Shown in pieces: positions 33,155 through 45,381 of a DNA stretch of 64,000 bases. Source of the DNA: Euonymus europaeus (lineage: Eukaryota > Streptophyta > Magnoliopsida > Celastrales > Celastraceae); contig OY756968.1 in the NCBI GenBank assembly GCA_963580455.1, positions 8,097,544-8,161,543 on the forward strand, in the 5' to 3' direction. Every line of letters begins with the position of its first letter. The first letter of the stretch is position 1. Below the pieces are notes generated by a model. The model was not told the origin of the DNA, did no database searches, and saw nothing but the letters and a program-made list of their open reading frames with translations. The position numbers were made by a program, and so were the translations under genes.

Positions 33155-36100
33155 TTAAGTGCCTAATAAATATTGCCAAGTATTGTCGGAAATATAATCA
33201 GGAAATTCAGTATCCTCATCATCGTCTTCTTCAGCTGAGCCTGAATCAAGTTCAGTGTCCTCCTCATCGTCATCCTCATCCTCGTCGAGGTCTATCATAG
33301 AACCGTTTGGATCATTTAGAGGACCCGGGTGCACATCCTCACTAACACATGACAGGTGCATTTCTGCCTCCTCCTCTTGAAATGCTTGTGATGCCACATT
33401 TCTAGAATTCTCTGTTGATTCCGGCATATCCACATTCGGCCTAGCCTTTATTTTATAAACTGCCAACCAGTCACCTCTATCTCGCCTTAAGGTCGGATAT
33501 GGTACAAAATAAACTTGTTGGACCTGCGAGGCTAGAACGAATGGTTCATATTTATTGAAACGTTGTCTCTGATTTACCTCCACAAGATTACATTGATGAT
33601 GAACCTTTGTTCCAACATTGGGAGTTGGATTGAACCATTCACACTTGAACAAGACCGTTCTTTTGATAGGTAGCCTAGGGTACTCCAAAATGAGTATTTC
33701 ATTGAGCATACCATAGTAGTCACTTGACGTCTCAGTATAATTCAAACCCTTAATACAAACCCCACTATTAACTGTTGCTTTTTGTGAGCCATGAATAGTC
33801 ATGTGAAATTTGAAGCCATTTATGAAATAAATCGGAACAGACTTCGTGTTTCTTAAAGGCCACATAGCGAGATCCTTGATGAATTGGTTGGAAATGTGAT
33901 TCATAGAATTAAGTGCCTACACAGTAATGAAAATTTTTATTAACATCACCTCATCAATAATGGAAAGTAAATTCATGGACTAAGACTTACATATTCCCGG
34001 AACCAAAATGCAAATTGAGTCTCCAATGCCTCATCAACCGCAGCCTCATCCACAACTCTCGATTCGCGTACATATTCAACAAAAATGCTTCATTTCCCGA
34101 AAAAGTAAACAAAGTTAGTTTATCCTCCAAAGAAAGATTTAATAGCATTCTAATTAAAATACACTTGCTTACGTGACATATGGTTGAATTTCTTGACAAT
34201 TTAGAAGTATGTATGTTTGGGCCGCCAACATTTCTCGTTCTTCGAGGAGCCTAATCCTCTCTCTTCCATAACCTTGACCAGGATGGGTAAATATAGATAA
34301 ATTCCCCTCCATCGTATCCACATCACCCCCATCATCATTCTGAGGCACTTTTCTGTGTCGTGTGTGCACATGTGGCTCAAAGTAGAACGAACAAAATTTA
34401 GAGGCTTCTTCAACTATGTATGCATTGCATATCGATCCTTCAACCCTAGCTTTGTTCTTTATGTTCTTCTTCAAGTGTCCAAGGTACCTCTCAAACGGAT
34501 ACATCCATCGATATTGCACTGGGCCTGCAACTATTGCCTCATAAGGCAAGTGAACCGGCAGATGCTCTATTGAGTTGAAGAAAGCTGGAGGAAATACTCG
34601 CTCCAACTTGCATAAAATAATTGGAATTTACATCTCCAATCTGCTCATATCCTCCACCCTCAACGATGAACATGTCAACTCCTTAAAAAATATGCTCAAC
34701 TCTGTCAATGCCTGCCAAACATTGGTCGGTAGCAACTCACGAAATGCTATAGGAATCAACCGTTGCATGAACACATGACAATCATGACTTTTCATCCCAA
34801 ACATCTTATACTTTTTCATGTCTACACACCGGCCCATATTGGAAGCATACCCATCCGGAAACTTCAGTTTTTTTACCCATTCACAAACTGCCAACTTGCC
34901 GGTCTTATCCAAAGAGAAACAAGCCTTTGGATATTTCCCAGTCGTGGAATTAAATTCTAACTCCTTACGACGACAAATGTTTTTCATGTCATCACGTGCC
35001 TTGGCATTATCTTTTGTTTTGCCTTCAATATTCATCACAGTGTCGAAGACATTTTCAAATACATTCTTCTCAATGTGCATCACGTCAAGGTTATGCTGAA
35101 TTAAGTTCGAACTCCAATAAGGTAAATCCCAAAATATACTTCGTTTCTTCCACCCACAACCAGTAATCCTGCACATATGTTGATTGCGCTGCTCCCCGCC
35201 CTCATCAGTTACTTTTTCTAAGCCAAATGCAGTGATACGTTGATATATCAGTTTGCCAGACAAGACAGAAGGAGACATTTCGGTGACAATGCTGTTCTTT
35301 CTGAACCAATTCTTGTTCCTCCTAAAAGGGTGGTCGATCGGCAAGAATTTTCTGTGGTTATCAAACCACGATGTCCTACCCCCTCTACGAAGAGTAAATG
35401 CTCCTGAATCTTCCATGCAATAAGGACATGCTAACTTCCCGGCAGTTGACCAACCAGACAACATGGAGTATGCTGGAAAGTCACTGATAGTCCACATTAG
35501 AGCTGCTCGAAGCTGGAAATTTTGCTTCAAATCTACATCCCAGGTCTCAACACCATGATCAAATAACATACACAATTCATGGACTAGAGGCTGAAGAAAA
35601 ACATCAATCTTCTGTTTCGGATTCTTTGGTCCAGGTACAATCACCTTCAGAAACATATATTCCTCCTTCATACACATCCAGGGAGGCAAATTGTATGGAG
35701 TGAGTATCACAGACCATGATGAATACTGTTGACCTGACTGACCAAAAGGTTGAAACCCATCTGTGCACAACCCGAGTCTCACTTGCAAACAATGGAAATT
35801 CTTGATTGAAATGTTTCCAAGCCTCAGAATCTGAAGGGTGACGCATCACACCATCACCTTGGTAATGCTCAGCATGCCATCTCATGTGTTCAGCAGTGGC
35901 GGCAAAAGCATACAGTCTTTGGAGCCTGGACGCTAAAGGAAAATAGTACATTTTTTGGTTTGCCACCTCCTTCCTTTGCATAGATCTCCACTGGAAGCCC
36001 TAACTCTTCAACAAACTTCTTGGTGCAATAGAAACTATCCATAAGTGTGTTGTCCTCTGGTAAAGCCTCTTTAAATAACCCAGTGATCGAGTCATAGCAA

Positions 36101-36645
36101 TTTTCAGACAAATGGTGTTCAGGCTTAATGTTCAGCAACCCCGCCATAGCCGATAATTGAGACATTGTTTCACACCCTGGCCACAATGGTACCTCTAATG
36201 CCTGAAGCATGTTATACAATTTTTGTGCATTTGGGTTCGAAAATTCTTCCAAATTCGATGGGTCAAAGCTTGGACCAGCTGCGTCCATCACCATTGTATG
36301 GTACGGATTAGGAATGTAAGTTTCGACATTTGGCATTGCATATGAGCTTGTTTGACTATTCTCCATGGATCTGCTTGATGCTCCGATGTATGGTTCTCCA
36401 TGTCGGGACCATACGTAATAATCCTCCACAAACCCCTTCTTTAATAGATGGAGGTGCACTTCCTCCGGCTCCAAGTATCTACGATTGTGACACCGTACAC
36501 ACGGACATCTTATCTTACTTCCGTCCATGAACCTTGGTTGGGAACAAGCATAGGCAATGAACTGCTCTACCCCCTCTGAAAATTCCCGGTTAAGCAGTCC
36601 ATCGGATGGCCTAGCATACATCCACGACCTATCTATTCTTGGCAT
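33155..36645 (-). pseudogene. CACTA TNP2-like transposase, frameshifted
   Basis: It starts MPRIDRSWMYARPSDG at 36645 (transposase-associated domain, with CPCVRC), then YDSITGLFKEALPEDN and FVEELGLPVE near 36000. Here about 45 residues that normally carry a Cys-rich ribbon are absent, and the frame shifts to RKEVANQKMYYFPL, then again before LGLCTDGFQPFGQSG (35788). The TNP2 core is long and open to 34628 (WTISDFPAYSMLSGW, NLDVMHIEKNVFENV). A DUF4218-type region continues (FERYLGHLKKNIKNKA, 34400-34500). A DUF4216-type region follows (about 33904-33400), and then an acidic C-terminus (Asp/Glu runs, 33190-33310) ending in WQYLLGT. It cuts at CACTA ends. Introns probably lie near 34620, 34170 and 33950. 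Confidence 0.88.
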
Positions 36646-36649
36646 TTGA

Positions 36650-39240
36650 GTTCAGCCACAATGTAGCCTAAAATCATATATAGACTTATTTAATGACCTC
36701 TTCTTCAACAATGAAAATTGTTTGGTAAGTATCAAAGGACACACATTCGTAAAATATCACATAGATTTGTAGTTCAAAGCAATGCATGAAGAGGATCTTA
36801 TTGATCAGGAAAAATGCCTAGAAAGAGTATTCATTGATGTATGGAGACACAATGAAAAATTCAAATCCAACTATATATTAATTACATGTCATCGATGAAA
36901 CAACAAACCTAAGAATTTGAGATTTATGCAAATAATCATTTTTTTTAAGGAAGGAAGTATGCATGCATTCATAGGTGTGGCTCTTTTCTTTTAGTCGAAG
37001 ATCTAACTAGCTTTCTTTCTATCGTAAATCAATTTATTTTACCAAAGATCAAGCTTCATGAATTGCAAAGCTTTCATAACAATTTGTAGTTTACAATCTC
37101 GAACAACCGAATTTAGTTCAGTATTCTAAGAAGAACAACTAGCTATATTAAGAAGGCCTAGGAAATGATTCCATGATTATATTTAACAATATAACTACCG
37201 GGTTATCCAAAAATTAAAGGCAGCCTACCAACAGGTTTTGGACAGAGAGAAGAATCACAGCAGTGCAGTGGCAATTCTCCAATTCCAGTATCCTGCCAAA
37301 CATTAAATGAAGTAATTCAGAAGAATGGCAGTGATTAAAAAACAAACTTGTTTAGAGTTTAGACCAATCTTAATCATTTGCAAAGAACCAAATGACTTAG
37401 AAACTCAAAGTAGTCACTGTTGTACAAGTACTACCAGCAAAAAATCACTGTTAATCTTTAAATGGCTTAACTTCATACGAACAACTACCACTTGTATAGA
37501 GCGAAGCTATATATTGTTGTATAATTAAGTAAACTTATATCAATTTTTAGATTTTCTTTTTAAATTTTTTTGACTTTTCTTTTTGTGCCAGATTCACTCA
37601 TAAGAACCCACTAGAAAATCCAACAACAATCTACAATAAATGAATACAAACCTTAGGGGTCCAGACCTTTGTACTTCAGTTGTTGCCTTCTCTTCTGAAT
37701 TAATTGGAGAGGTAGGAGAGCTCCATCAAGAGAAATCTCGACTGAAGAAATTCCAATCAGGCAAGAGCACTTCAGTAATCAAGAGAATACCAACTATGTT
37801 CCTACAGTAGACCCGAAAAATCAGAGATCGTCAAGCAAGAAAAGTGGTGACTGAGAGACAGAGACTGAACTGGTAAAGAAAACAATGAAAAAGTAATTAA
37901 TAATTTAATTATCATAAGAAGCTAGAGCGATAGTAGGAAGAAGCTAAGCTACTATGCACATGCAAGTAAATGGATAAGCTTCAAAAAAACAGCTTTGAGT
38001 GCAACCTCTACCCATGCTAGTACTCATGTAGATAGCATATCATGAGACATAAAAATGCAGCTGTAATGGATAAGAAGAACAGTCTGCTTTCCTTGTAGGC
38101 CCAGTAACCAATAGATATAATTTTTAGCATTTCATGCTAATTTTTCAGAAGCAGCTTCATGTAATGGTTTAAAATTTCTTCTTCTACTTGGATTCAATGG
38201 ACTGATCATCACTCTTTATAAGACCAATAAAAAAAGTGCAAGCCTAATCCAAGATATATAAAGCCATTTACAAAATCATGGTCTTACTTTCCAAAACAAA
38301 TTCGAGACTTTGTTTGATAAATTCCAACTAAATAATTAAAATGCTTGTCCGATCCTTTCAATATTAATCAAATCATTTCAGGACTACTTTACTTCCAAGA
38401 GAAGGAGAAAGAAAAGAGGATTTCAACAATACAAGGCATGAAAAAAAAATCTTTACATGTAATGAAATACACAAATTCACACAAAACATAAGACACAGAA
38501 AAGTTAAAAGACAGATTTTCCAAATATCATTAACAACATGAACGCAGGTGAGGAAGAATAGATTCACCACAAATGAGGCTGAAACTGCCACTTATGAAGC
38601 TTGTAATGGTTTAAACCTCCAAACAAAAATTTGTTTATTATTCCCAAGTAGTAGTGTGAGTGGAGAAAAAAATATTTTGTTGCCATTACTTTTAAAAACT
38701 TAGATCAACAATACCCTGCAATAAAGTGTATTGGCAAAACAAACACAAGTTAACAGCTAAAATGGCCATCTACAGCACAAAGGCTTAGGCTTCTACTTCA
38801 GGCACCACTTCAGCGAACATGCCAGTGCAGAGCATAACTATTATCAGTTATTTCAATAACAGTCAAACATTACCTTAAAAGGTACATTTTTCAATGCAAT
38901 TAATAAGGACAAGTGCAGGTGAAAGAGGAGAAAAGTATGCTAAATCAACGTGAAATCAAACAAAGAGTGGAACATCAATCTCAGGCTCACAAATCGAGCC
39001 AGTGGACAAACCCAAAATTTAAAGCCAAGTTAAATACCTGTTTAAAGGAAGTGCCACCAGAGGAAAGAAGCTCCGATCGCGGCCGGTCAGTTGCGGTGGC
39101 AACCTTGGAGGAGATGGTAAGGCGGAGATGGTGCAAGTTGTCGCAGGAGATGGTGGGAAGAGAGGAAGAAGTTTAGTGCTGAGAAGCAGAGACAGAAAAG
39201 CGGGGAGGCTATCTCGCAAGTGTGAAGAAGAAAGAAACTT
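36650..39240 (-). other. CACTA interior without recognised genes; leader of the transposase
   Basis: About 2.6 kb between the TNP2 start and the right subterminal repeats. It is AT-rich with no protein resemblance. Near the right end, 39044-39240 in minus sense is C/T-rich and ends AAACAG followed by GTATTT, which looks like a non-coding first exon with a splice donor. The whole stretch is probably leader intron DNA of the transposase transcript. Confidence 0.45.
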
Positions 39241-39244
39241 AGGG

Positions 39245-39641
39245 TTTTTTCTAAGTTTTCATTTCATTTGCCGACGGAGCAACTCTGTTGGCAAACATAA
39301 AAGTATTAAAAAATATATTTTCATAATTAAAAATATATATTACCGACCGAAATAATTCGGTCGGCAATAATGCAAAATTTTCAAATATTTAAAAAATTCA
39401 AAAAAAAAAAAATTAACATTTTACCGCCGAATAAAACGTCGAAAATCGGTCGGTAAAGTCGCCACAACTCGCGCCAAAATATACCGATGAACTTATCCGT
39501 CGGTAAAATATTCGTCGAAAATCGATCGGTAAATCGTCTGCAAAAATCCAAACTAAACTTTCATCACTAATCTGTCGATAATTACCGACCGAAAATTTCC
39601 GTCGGTAATATCCGTCGACAATTAGCGCTTTTCTTGTAGTG
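39245..39641. repeat. CACTA right subterminal repeats and TIR
   Basis: Repeated CCGTCGGTAA/TTACCGACGG words in both orientations lead to the terminal TTTTCTTGTAGTG. They mirror the left end. Confidence 0.85.
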
Positions 39642-39644
39642 TTG

Positions 39645-40796
39645 TGCAATGCTCAACCCTCTGAAATTTCTAATTGACCCATGTAGCGAGCTTTCAACCA
39701 ATGACTCCCAATCTAGTTGGCTTAGGGCACTAGGTGTAAAGATACCCCCACAGGGTTACCAACTCGAGTAAAAAAGGCTATGAGGTTAAGCTAGCCACTG
39801 TGATATCCTTTTGTGGTCTGCCTTTGTATGCAAAACTCACTTCTTGCTTAGGTAAGAGGCCTGGTTACTCAACAGAAACCCCACAAAAGAGAAATCACTT
39901 ATTCAATTTTCTTTATTTATAACAACCCTAGTGACACCACATGAATATATCATTGAAATAGATATGTCACAAGTTCCCACATCAAGCCACATTTCATATC
40001 CCACAATACTAGTGTTTCGTGATGTGCAAGAATTCATTAGATTAATAGTATGATGGATAGAAACAAAGCTCAAAGTCGAAAATACTCAATTAGGTAAATT
40101 CCTGAAATAGAGCCATCAGTGTATCAAGAAGTGCAAACATAGATTCATCCATACTCAAAACAAGGCATCATAGTCAAAAAGTTTTTTTTAAATGTCTCCC
40201 TAGCCCCAAACTTAAATAAAGCAGTGTCCTCAATGAAACAACTGTATGCAAAAGTTATAAAGATTAAATAGGTAAAGTGGAGCAATACAACCTGAATGCA
40301 AGGACTGTAGAGAGTTAAAGGGCCAGAGTGAGAGGTGGATCAAACGATGGATGATTTTGTGCAGCTATATATATTTTCTTAGAAACGCACTCAAGATCGA
40401 GCTTGAATTTGATCTGAAGCATGCTATATTGCCTAGATCAATAATTTTCGCTCATTTAACGTTCTCTTTCATATCTGCAATAGTTCTCAACTTCTTTTTC
40501 TTCTTTTTCTTTCTTGAACCGCTCATCGTGGACCCAATGACAACAAGCTTAGCTTGTGGAGTAGCTTTTGTATCCTCATGTTCAACCTTTGCATCTTGAA
40601 CTATACATGACTTTACTAGGCTTGAGGGAGTCTCTTCAAAAATAAATTCTAGAATAATCATGTCGAGAGCATCAGCTCAAAAACACGACTGCGAATCCAT
40701 TGTGCTCTTTGTTGAACATCAATTAACACCCTTCCCATTGCAAGGAATGGTCAACCAAGTATGAGTGAAATCTCATCATCTTCATCTATTTTTTAA
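39645..40796 (-). pseudogene. Gypsy internal remnant with protease motif
   Basis: On the minus strand at about 40780-40690 the frame reads DEISLILG-stop-PFLAMGRVLIDVQQ, the ILGRPFLAT/ALIDV signature near the end of Athila/Tat-type retropepsins; the Arg codon CGA has become TGA. A Lys-rich stretch (seven K) follows at about 40500. Reverse transcriptase, RNase H and integrase are missing, so a large internal deletion joins protease DNA to 3' non-coding DNA (39645-40300). It belongs with the LTR at 28903-30118. Confidence 0.7.
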
Positions 40797-41640
40797 GAGT
40801 CATTTTTGGGCTGGAATGTCAAGAACTAGTTAGAGTGAGAGTATGAATGCAGTCTTCGATGGTTACGTCAACTTGAAGAAAACTTTAAACAGTTCATGGA
40901 GTAGTATCATAGTGCATTATGTAAGAAGATTGAGATGGAGAAGCTTGCTATTTTTGAGTCTTTGAACAAGCAGATTTCTTGTTCTTCAATTTATGCTATG
41001 GAGAAGCAAATTTAGAATCTATATACGACACGAAAGTTCATTGAATTTTAAAAAGAGTTGATTGTAATGATGTACTGTGGTATTAGATCCACCTAGAAGC
41101 TTCCATATCATGAGCGTATTATGTTAATGAAGATGTGGTGTATAGGGAAGGTGGCAAAAAGAAAGTAATGTTCTAGGTTTCGGATGATGGCCTTGAAGTG
41201 AGTTGTAGTTGTTTGAATTTTGAGTTCAAAGGTATTGTGTGTAGCCATGCTCTAACAGTTCTTGTAGCTACTAATGAGTACTTGTTGCCTTCGATGTATG
41301 TTTCTAGGTGATGGAGGAAGGATGTTTAGAGATGTCACTCATAGGTGAAGGTCAACTATGTTGGATGGACCTCAACTATTGAGGAACAATATTTTGATGT
41401 TATGTGCAAATCCTTTCATTGTTTTGCTGACTTGGCAAGCTCAAAATGAGGCTTGTTACACCAATGTCATGAAGGGGATTGATGAGTCTTCAAACAATTT
41501 GACATTGGTCGCACTTACATCTTCGTTCTAAGGGATTTCAAATTCAAATGATCCAATGGTAAAAAGAGGTAAGGGGCGTCCGCCAAGTGTGATGAAGAAG
41601 AATATTTGGGGAAGAAAATGTTGCCAAGGAGGTTGTAGCA
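40797..41640 (+). pseudogene. FAR1/FRS-like transposase, 3' part with SWIM finger
   Basis: It resumes the gene broken at 25545. HFWAGMS, then SESMNAVFDGYVNLKKTL (about 40805-40880), FKQFME-stop-YHSALCKK and IYAMEKQ correspond to the central FRS region. KFIEF-stop-KEL and, after frame changes, VSCSCLNFEFKGIVCSHAL (about 41203-41258) form the SWIM zinc finger (CxC...CxH). Stops at several former Gln or Trp codons show decay. Roughly 40 residues normally present between the two halves are not seen. Low-complexity C-terminal sequence fades out by about 41640. Confidence 0.85.
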
Positions 41641-42300
41641 CCACAGGTGTAACGTTGCGATCAAACGAGTATGCAAAAATTCGTTAGTTTCGGTGTTTTC
41701 ATTGGGTCGTTTTTGTCTTTAATATATTCTGTGAGGTGGGATGTTGTAGTTGTCAAACTTTTTTTTTTCATATTCGTGATTGTGGACTAAATTTAATGGT
41801 GATTGTGGTTTATTTGAAATGGCAGTGTGAAGGTTATGGGAATACATGCTATTTTTTTTAAGGTTATACTTACATTGTTAAGTTATAATTACATTGTTTG
41901 TTATAGCAATTACATTCTTCAATTATAAATTTACATTGCAGCTACATTAGGATATTATTAATGGGTATATCTGTGGGATGTTCTATCATATTAATGACAA
42001 TTACATGTGTTGGTTGTCCTAATAATATTGAGAGTTTTACAAATTACATTTCACAGTCGTATTTTTTACCTTGTTAATTTATTTTAGCTTGTTAATAGGG
42101 CATGAATTGATTTACAACAATTTTGTAGTATGATGAAAGTAAAACAAAAATTATGGATAACTAAAACTAGTGCAATTAATACGTGTATATAGCAAATATC
42201 CATAAAAAATATCATTCATATGTTCTACACATAATACTGCCATACATGTCTATATCAAAATATCACCATACAAGGTGTTAACAGTCCACAAAATTCAGCA
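41641..42300. other. AT-rich spacer between FAR1-like and ULP1-like genes
   Basis: No coding sequence was recognised. The two flanking genes converge on it, so it probably contains both 3' ends. Confidence 0.4.
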
Positions 42301-42309
42301 ACTTGGAGT

Positions 42310-43830
42310 CATTTCATCTTTTTATATGCCAACAGTGTTTAGGATCGTTGATGAAATCATGGATCAAACATCCGCGAAACTTGAGCAGCTCATCTGAGAG
42401 GAGTTTCTTTGGTATTCTTTTATGGTTAATGAGGTTGTTTATGATGTACATACATATAATTCCACAATCGACATTGCAATTAAGAAATAAGTATATGTCG
42501 ATGTATTTTAGTTTTCCAACATAATTATAAGATAGAAGAACATTGTACTTGCTAAAATGAACAATGTAATAAGCCGCTAAGCACAATAAGTCTAACCTTA
42601 TGTTAGATTGCTGTGGCGTCTCCCAAATTGTCTGGATTTTTGGGTTATGAGCTTGACTTTCATCTAATGTATCAAATATTCCACTAATCGACCTCAAAAA
42701 CAAGTTCATATCAAGAAATAGTCAATGAGCAGTTTTTGGTTCAACCACATAGAAAGTGTTCATAAATATATACCATTTTTTTAGCATATTTCTGAAACGA
42801 GTCTTGGGTACTTTTGTTTCTTGGAAGTATGGAATTTTTATGAAGCAAGACTTCTTCCGCGCAGTCTAAAACATGTTGGGTCCAATGATCGTTAGCCACC
42901 TTCAGCACGCGTGTTTTCAGCTTCACATGTCTGCTTATGGGCAGTGTCTCTTTTTTACGCTTCCTTTCTTGAACACCAACTGTAAGTTGTTCTTTTGTAT
43001 CACTCTTTTCCAGATATTCCACCGTGTTCTGATGTGCCTTATCAAGCATCTCATGCTAAGGTACTGCATCACAGATTGCGACGGGGGAGGTGTAGTATTT
43101 TCATTAGTCTATAACATGACAATTATATCCCTGGCTTCTGTTTTAAGCTACTTCATCTTTGCAAGTATCCGTTGATTCTCCTTTTGGGTTTATCCTTTGG
43201 CTTTGTTGACTCTCACAAGCTCCAATTTAAGTTTCTTTATTTCATGATTCTTCAAAGCGATGGTTTTAGTCCTATCCGCCATGTCAAACTGCATTTTTTC
43301 CTTTTCTTTTATCTGTATAACAATCTCAATCTGCATTTTTGTCGTTCTCTTTCTTTGTTTCATTCTTTTGTTGCTCTAAGGCTTGCATTTTTAGCAATGC
43401 ATCGCATAGAGCAGTGGTTGTTTCCTTGGGTGTTTCTTTTGAATCTTTTTGTACATTAAGGTCAGACGTTGCACCGTTTCAACATCAAATAGCGTGTGCT
43501 TCTCAATAATTGGGGGTAATGCCACTTTCAAATTGTTTCTCTCTCTCCTCTTGTGTATACTCTATTTTCTCTGAAAATGAAATGCTAGAATTGGTTCTTA
43601 AAGTCAGTTTCCCTTGTTGCAGTCTGGACTCTCTAAGTGACCATTCGGATGCCACATGGTTTGGAAACTTTGCTGCCCTGTTTCTTCATCAAGCATCCAG
43701 ACACCTCCTTGGTTTTCCAGCACTCAAACCCTCCCAAGATACAATTTGTCCACTCTCCTTCTTTGATCGTCCGGATGACTCCCAAGGGTGTTCAAATGCT
43801 TTTTCTTCTTTTTTCTAGATTTTTTTAGTG
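42310..43830 (-). pseudogene. ULP1-type cysteine protease-like gene, degenerate
   Basis: The minus-strand block at 42310-42709 ends with DCGIICMYIINNLINHKRIP and LLKFRGCLIHDFIND, like the Asp/Gln-DCG-catalytic-Cys end of C48 (SUMO-specific ULP1) proteases as found inside plant Mutator-like elements. The block at 42741-43049 (KLKTRVLKVANDHWTQHVLDC...) is Lys-rich. Upstream to about 43830, broken frames include a Lys/Glu/Gln-rich coiled-coil-like part. Stops and shifts are frequent. It converges with the FAR1-like gene, and the two together are typical of a ULP1-carrying MULE. The active-site His was not located. Confidence 0.6.
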
Positions 43831-45381
43831 AATTCACTTTCGACTCAGTCTAAGCTTTGATTTGATATATTATGGGCTCAAAACGGAGTTCTGTGCTAAA
43901 AATTATGACCCATTTAGTGAACCTTGTACAAAAATAAGTCTTTGTAATTCTGTGCAATATGGGAGATCCATAACTTAACTAAAACTGAAAAATTTTGGGT
44001 CAAGATTTCACATAAATCGCAAAACAAGTTTTTGTTGCTACGTTAACATCGGGTCATGATCAGCCAAATATGTTCAACTAACAATTCCTAAATATTATGA
44101 TGATGGTCAAGCATGCATAACAATAGGAAATTAACAATAAATTCATAGAAAAATGAATCAAATCCAGTTTAATCAACAATCAATCTGTGTATAAGGTTTT
44201 AATAGAAGAAAATATCAAATCCTAGCTAAAAAGTATTTATTTACACATAATCATAATCAAAACCATAAAAATACTCAAGACAATGTTCAAATCAATAGGA
44301 ATCGCAACACTTGGAGTGCCTCTACTCTGCCTTCTATAATCTAGAAAATCAGGTCTGGTCTATAGTGGCTAGGCTTTTTTGTTCTAACCTTAAAATCTAC
44401 TGCCCCATCGCTGGCCCCGGATCTGGAAACCCGCAACTTGCAGCTGCACATAGGTCACACCTAGCTCACATTTTACCCATAATTAAATCTTGTATTTAAA
44501 ACTTTGCTAGTTGTACCTGTTCATTAAATCATGCAATTGGACAGTACTTGTACCAAAAATCTCATAAAAATTAGGTATTTAATATCATAAACATGAGTAC
44601 ATTTTGCACTCATCACATGGTCATGTTATTTCTTAGCAATGAGAGGTTTCTTGTTGGCACCTACAACAAGCACTACCCACAGAAGTATCACCCTTACAAA
44701 GTCTGGACGATATGAAGATTTCAAAGACTTTCAATGTGGTGGACATTCACTTTTTCACAACAAAGAACCTATCTATCCAGAGTTTAACCCAAGGAATGGG
44801 TTGACCATCCCAAGCATTGATGTTCCAGCAAGCCCATTAGTAGTTAATTGTTAGTTTTTGTTTATGTTATTCTTTAGGGCTGAGCCCATTAAATTGATAG
44901 CCTATTAGAGTTGCATTGTTAGCTGAAACTATAGCAAGATTTAGGTAACTTTTGAATTATTGAATAGAATACAGCCGCATGAAAAGGGTTACTGCCCTAT
45001 GTTGAAGAATCTGAGTTATTTTCTGTCGCATATTCTCATTGAAGAATCCACTTTACTTTGTTTCTATTGTACTATTGAATTATTTTGTCTGACACTTTGC
45101 TTGATCATGTAATCATAAATGTAACAAGAACTTATAGACTTGTTGGGATCCACCTTAGATGGAAATGTAGGTTGGGATCTCCTGGATTGATGATGTGTTG
45201 TTTGCAAAGTTGGTATGAACCCTACATGGTATCCAAGTAAGCCTCATATAGCCTATTTGCGCATCAGTATTTAAAACGTATGTTTGAGGTTTTAATCTCA
45301 TGTTTTCATGACACGCTTTTGTGATTGGATTTGATGAAATAATTGCTTCATTAGATGAAGATCATGTGAGTTTTAAGATTG
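43831..45381. other. Non-coding DNA, one small unknown frame, dispersed repeat
   Basis: No known gene. A 71-codon frame at 44639-44854 (FQCGGHSLFHNKEPIYPEF inside) has unusually balanced composition but resembles nothing I recognise. At about 45138 the block GTTGGGATCCACCTTAGATG parallels one near 9028. Confidence 0.4.

Larger units (their letters stand above)
30648..39641 (-). mobile_element. CACTA (En/Spm) transposon, complete ends, 8994 bp
   Basis: The ends are CACTACAAGAAAA on the left and its complement TTTTCTTGTAGTG on the right, a 13-bp perfect terminal inverted repeat with partial continuation (CGCTAATT). A 3-bp target duplication, TTG, flanks it at 30645-30647 and 39642-39644. Subterminal arrays of TTACCGACGGA-type words lie at both ends. 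Inside on the minus strand are a TNP2-type transposase gene and a TNPA/Ptta-type gene. The host site is gypsy internal DNA, so this is the youngest layer of the nest. The transposase shows frameshifts and a deletion, so the copy is probably non-autonomous now. Confidence 0.96.

Noticed and set aside
34355..35099. Plus-strand frames opposite the CACTA transposase
   Set aside because: Antisense shadows of the TNP2 core.
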